Below are positions 12,514 through 13,424 of a stretch of 13,424 nt of DNA, in pieces. The DNA comes from an uncultured Flavobacteriales bacterium (GTDB taxonomy: Bacteria; Bacteroidota; Bacteroidia; Flavobacteriales; Crocinitomicaceae). Each line of letters starts with the position of its first letter. Within the stretch, counting starts at the first letter, position 1. Made by a program: the position numbers and the translations under genes. The notes beneath the pieces were generated by a model. It saw only the letters and a list, made by a program, of their open reading frames with translations. It did not search any database and had not been told where the DNA came from. The DNA is taken from positions 1 through 13,424 of the forward strand of contig CAMLET010000030.1 of the NCBI GenBank assembly GCA_946479125.1, written 5' to 3'.

Positions 12514-13370
12514 TCTTTCCTTACCCAACCATAAATGTAGGTTGCGGTAAAATTACTTGTATTTATCACCCTGTTACCCACTTCCGCCTTCGGTGCATTT
12601 TTCACCAAGATAAATCGCCAATCTTTCTTTTTTGCCAATTCAACATAAACAGTCAAACTATCAAAAGCTGCAATTTGATTGCTATTCGTTCTTCCTTTCC
12701 ATGCATTCGAACTTACTACTGCAGGAGACCAATTTAATTTAAAACCACTTTTTGCTGTTTTATATTTCGAACCAAAAACTGATTTAGAAGGGAAAAATGG
12801 CATAACAAGATCTGTTTCTTTACCAATAAAGAACATCTTATTCAATTGAAGTTTACCATTGATCAATCTCAATCGATTTAGATTGTGTGATGCATTCGCA
12901 CAACAAGGATATTGATGATGATAAAGTAAAACCTCATTTGTGTTTGGATTGATTTTATAAGCAAGTAAATGTCCTACTTCCCGATAAATACGCTTTCCTT
13001 TTCCGTTACTTAATGTATAGACTTCCAGAAACTCTCTATCATCATCGGGACTAGAATAACCACTGAAAACAATTTCAGGAATGGAATCAGAATTGAGGTC
13101 AATGATCCAAAAGTTATGTTTTTGTCGGGAATAATAATTACCAAAAACCGCATCTGTTGAATATGCTTTAGTTCCCACATGATCCAATAGATTTAAATTG
13201 AAAAGTTCTTCAACCAAGTCCATTTTCATTTGTTCATTCTGAACTGAAATTTGATTAAAATCCATTTTCGGCTGGTGAATGAATAAAGACGGATCAACGC
13301 GTGTCATATGAACTTCGGCGTACGAATTCGCTCCAAGCAATAACAACAAAAAAAGGAATGCATGTTTCAT
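12498..13370 (-). CDS. Secreted hypothetical protein with VCBS-like and SH3-like segments
   Basis: I start at ATG 13370 (290 residues); a TTG two codons upstream is unlikely. Residues 1-18 are a signal peptide (KHAFLFLLLLLGANSYA), so the protein is exported to the periplasm or beyond. Residues 88-104, WIIDLNSDSIPEIVFSG, resemble the DxNxDxxPEI calcium-binding loop of VCBS/FG-GAP repeats, present once. There is an adjacent Cys pair at 156-157. The C-terminal 50 residues, with DWRFILVKN (250-258) and TYIYGWVRKEDL (277-288), resemble a bacterial SH3-like domain. I know no named family. No neighbour on the same strand is visible. A terminator-like hairpin lies only 4 nt before the start codon, so expression may be controlled at the leader. 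Confidence 0.75.
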   Translation of the reverse strand: MKHAFLFLLLLLGANSYAEVHMTRVDPSLFIHQPKMDFNQISVQNEQMKMDLVEELFNLNLLDHVGTKAYSTDAVFGNYYSRQKHNFWIIDLNSDSIPEIVFSGYSSPDDDREFLEVYTLSNGKGKRIYREVGHLLAYKINPNTNEVLLYHHQYPCCANASHNLNRLRLINGKLQLNKMFFIGKETDLVMPFFPSKSVFGSKYKTAKSGFKLNWSPAVVSSNAWKGRTNSNQIAAFDSLTVYVELAKKKDWRFILVKNAPKAEVGNRVINTSNFTATYIYGWVRKEDLNN

Positions 13371-13374
13371 AATC

Positions 13375-13406
13375 AAAAAAGGACTTCCCGCATAAACGAG
13401 AAGTCC
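13375..13406 (-). terminator. Terminator-like hairpin directly before the start codon at 13370
   Basis: On the minus strand GGACTTC (13406-13400) pairs with GAAGTCC (13387-13381), with a C-A mismatch and two more inner pairs around a short loop, followed by six T (13380-13375). This is a classical intrinsic terminator, but the secreted-protein ATG begins only 4 nt later. It may end the upstream gene beyond the window edge, or act as an attenuator or start-site block in the leader. Confidence 0.7.
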
Positions 13407-13424
13407 ATTCTATAAGTGAGTGAA

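Overview
The window looks like chromosomal DNA of a Bacteroidota bacterium, most likely Flavobacteriales (a Crocinitomicaceae/Fluviicola-like member is my guess). Support: AT-rich DNA, start codons without Shine-Dalgarno sequences, TAnnTTTG promoter boxes, a type IX secretion (T9SS) 'gliding-motility' C-terminal domain, an adhesin built of SprB-like repeats, and a PyrR typical of the phylum. The genus is inference only.

Layout. (1) 1-257, minus: 5' part of pyrR, cut by the window edge. (2) 258-653: no gene; it holds two nested inverted repeats, one built from the CTTCGACTCCGCTCAG motif common in Bacteroidota. (3) 2438-654, minus: a tight four-gene operon made of a 47-residue Cys-rich protein (missed by ordinary ORF length cut-offs), a small outer-membrane beta-barrel-like protein, a lipoprotein glycerophosphodiester phosphodiesterase, and a bacterial SUI1/eIF1-like factor (YciH). 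A good TTTG-N17-TAnnTTTG promoter lies just upstream. (4) 3081-2506, minus: a SiaB-family (GHKL-fold) protein kinase without SiaA/C/D partners in view. (5) 8170-3128, minus: a 1680-residue T9SS-secreted surface protein with a Gly-rich N-terminal half, an Ig-like domain, 11 repeats of about 79 residues, a PKD domain and a type-B sorting domain. (6) 8709-8224, minus: a YkgJ-type cysteine-cluster protein, divergent from (7) 8766-10262, plus: a lipoamide-dehydrogenase-like flavoprotein that has lost both redox cysteines. (8) A strong bidirectional terminator separates it from (9) 11916-10378, minus: folD followed by a lipoprotein with a C-terminal YqaE/Pmp3 membrane domain. (10) 12115-12501, plus: a 128-residue protein of unknown function, convergent and 4 bp overlapping with (11) 13370-12498, minus: a secreted protein with a VCBS-like and an SH3-like segment, whose start codon sits directly behind a terminator-shaped hairpin.

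Most of the minus-strand genes concern the cell envelope or surface (adhesin, barrel, GDPD lipoprotein, Pmp3 lipoprotein, secreted protein); housekeeping genes (pyrR, folD, yciH) are interspersed. I see no mobile element genes, phage genes, CRISPR array, tRNA or rRNA. The most unusual items are the cysteine-free flavoprotein with its catalytic His-Glu dyad retained, the exact 711-bp higher-order repeat in the adhesin, the hidden Cys-rich small protein, and the two hairpins that overlap coding or start signals at the right end.
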